Assembly: GCA_963628765.1 (NCBI GenBank)
Contig: CAVGFV010000192.1
Span: forward strand, 1 to 5,427
Origin: Succinimonas sp963628765
GTDB taxonomy: Bacteria; Pseudomonadota; Gammaproteobacteria; Enterobacterales; Succinivibrionaceae
Reading direction: 5' to 3'
Length of the DNA stretch: 5,427 nucleotides
Below the pieces are notes generated by a model. The model had not been told where the DNA came from, did not search any database, and was given only the letters and a program-made list of their open reading frames with translations. A program made the translations under genes and the position numbers. Of the stretch, positions 5,403 to 5,427 are shown piece after piece; within the stretch, counting starts at the first letter, position 1; each line of letters opens with the position of its first letter.

Positions 5403-5427
5403 GTTCCTAAGGTATGGAAAAAGGAAC
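5403..5427. repeat. GTTCCT/AGGAAC inverted repeat at the right edge
   Basis: Perfect 6-bp arms (5403-5408 and 5422-5427) flank 13 bases. It lies just downstream of the predicted rightward transcription start, so it could fold in a leader RNA. The right arm touches the window edge, so its full extent is unknown. Confidence 0.25.
5414..5427 (+). CDS. Possible start of a gene running off the right edge
   Basis: An ATG at 5414 opens M-E-K-G before the window ends. The only upstream Shine-Dalgarno-like bases (TAAGG, 5408-5412) are one base from the ATG, too close to work well. AAGGA at 5421-5425 could instead serve a start codon just beyond the edge. The product cannot be judged from four codons. 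Confidence 0.15.

Noticed and set aside
5405..5420. Similarity of TCCTAAGGTA..GAAA to a conserved 23S rRNA segment (the I-CeuI target area)
   Set aside because: The match covers only about 16 bases and the flanks do not continue as rRNA, so it is probably chance.

Overview
The window looks like an ordinary chromosomal segment of an AT-rich gammaproteobacterium. Three genes are recognised with confidence: a YihY/BrkB-family membrane protein (minus strand), the translational GTPase TypA/BipA (minus strand) and class I glutamine synthetase GlnA (plus strand). A divergent typA/glnA pair, with yihY on the typA side, resembles the Escherichia coli glnA-bipA-yih neighbourhood. The proteins match E. 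coli homologues motif by motif. The low GC, lack of glnL/glnG after glnA and small unrecognised flanking gene fit a host-associated lineage such as Succinivibrionaceae. That family assignment is inference, not proof.

Layout from left to right. Positions 1-82 hold a weak AT-rich hairpin that may end the yihY transcript. yihY occupies 83-1048 (minus). A GC-rich hairpin at 1153-1174 terminates typA transcription just upstream of yihY, so yihY probably has its own promoter. typA occupies 1196-3043 (minus). The 398-base gap at 3044-3441 carries the typA and glnA promoters, a CRP-like palindrome, TGCA-type dyads and an AT-rich hairpin. No RNA gene or credible small protein was seen there. glnA occupies 3442-4863 (plus) and ends at a textbook terminator at 4890-4922. 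A small acidic protein of unknown function, probably TTG-initiated, lies at 5005-5316 (minus). At the right edge, two back-to-back promoters overlap: one fits the small gene, the other points out of the window.

Functionally, GlnA assimilates ammonium and keeps the tyrosine used for adenylylation control. TypA is a ribosome-associated GTPase linked to 50S assembly and stress or cold adaptation. YihY is an inner-membrane protein of unclear role. They share a neighbourhood, not a pathway. The most interesting material is regulatory. The glnA upstream region has no recognisable sigma-54 promoter but does have a near-consensus CRP site and a sigma-70-like promoter. The right-edge divergent promoters share bases. 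I found no mobile element, CRISPR array, tRNA, rRNA or evident new multi-gene system.
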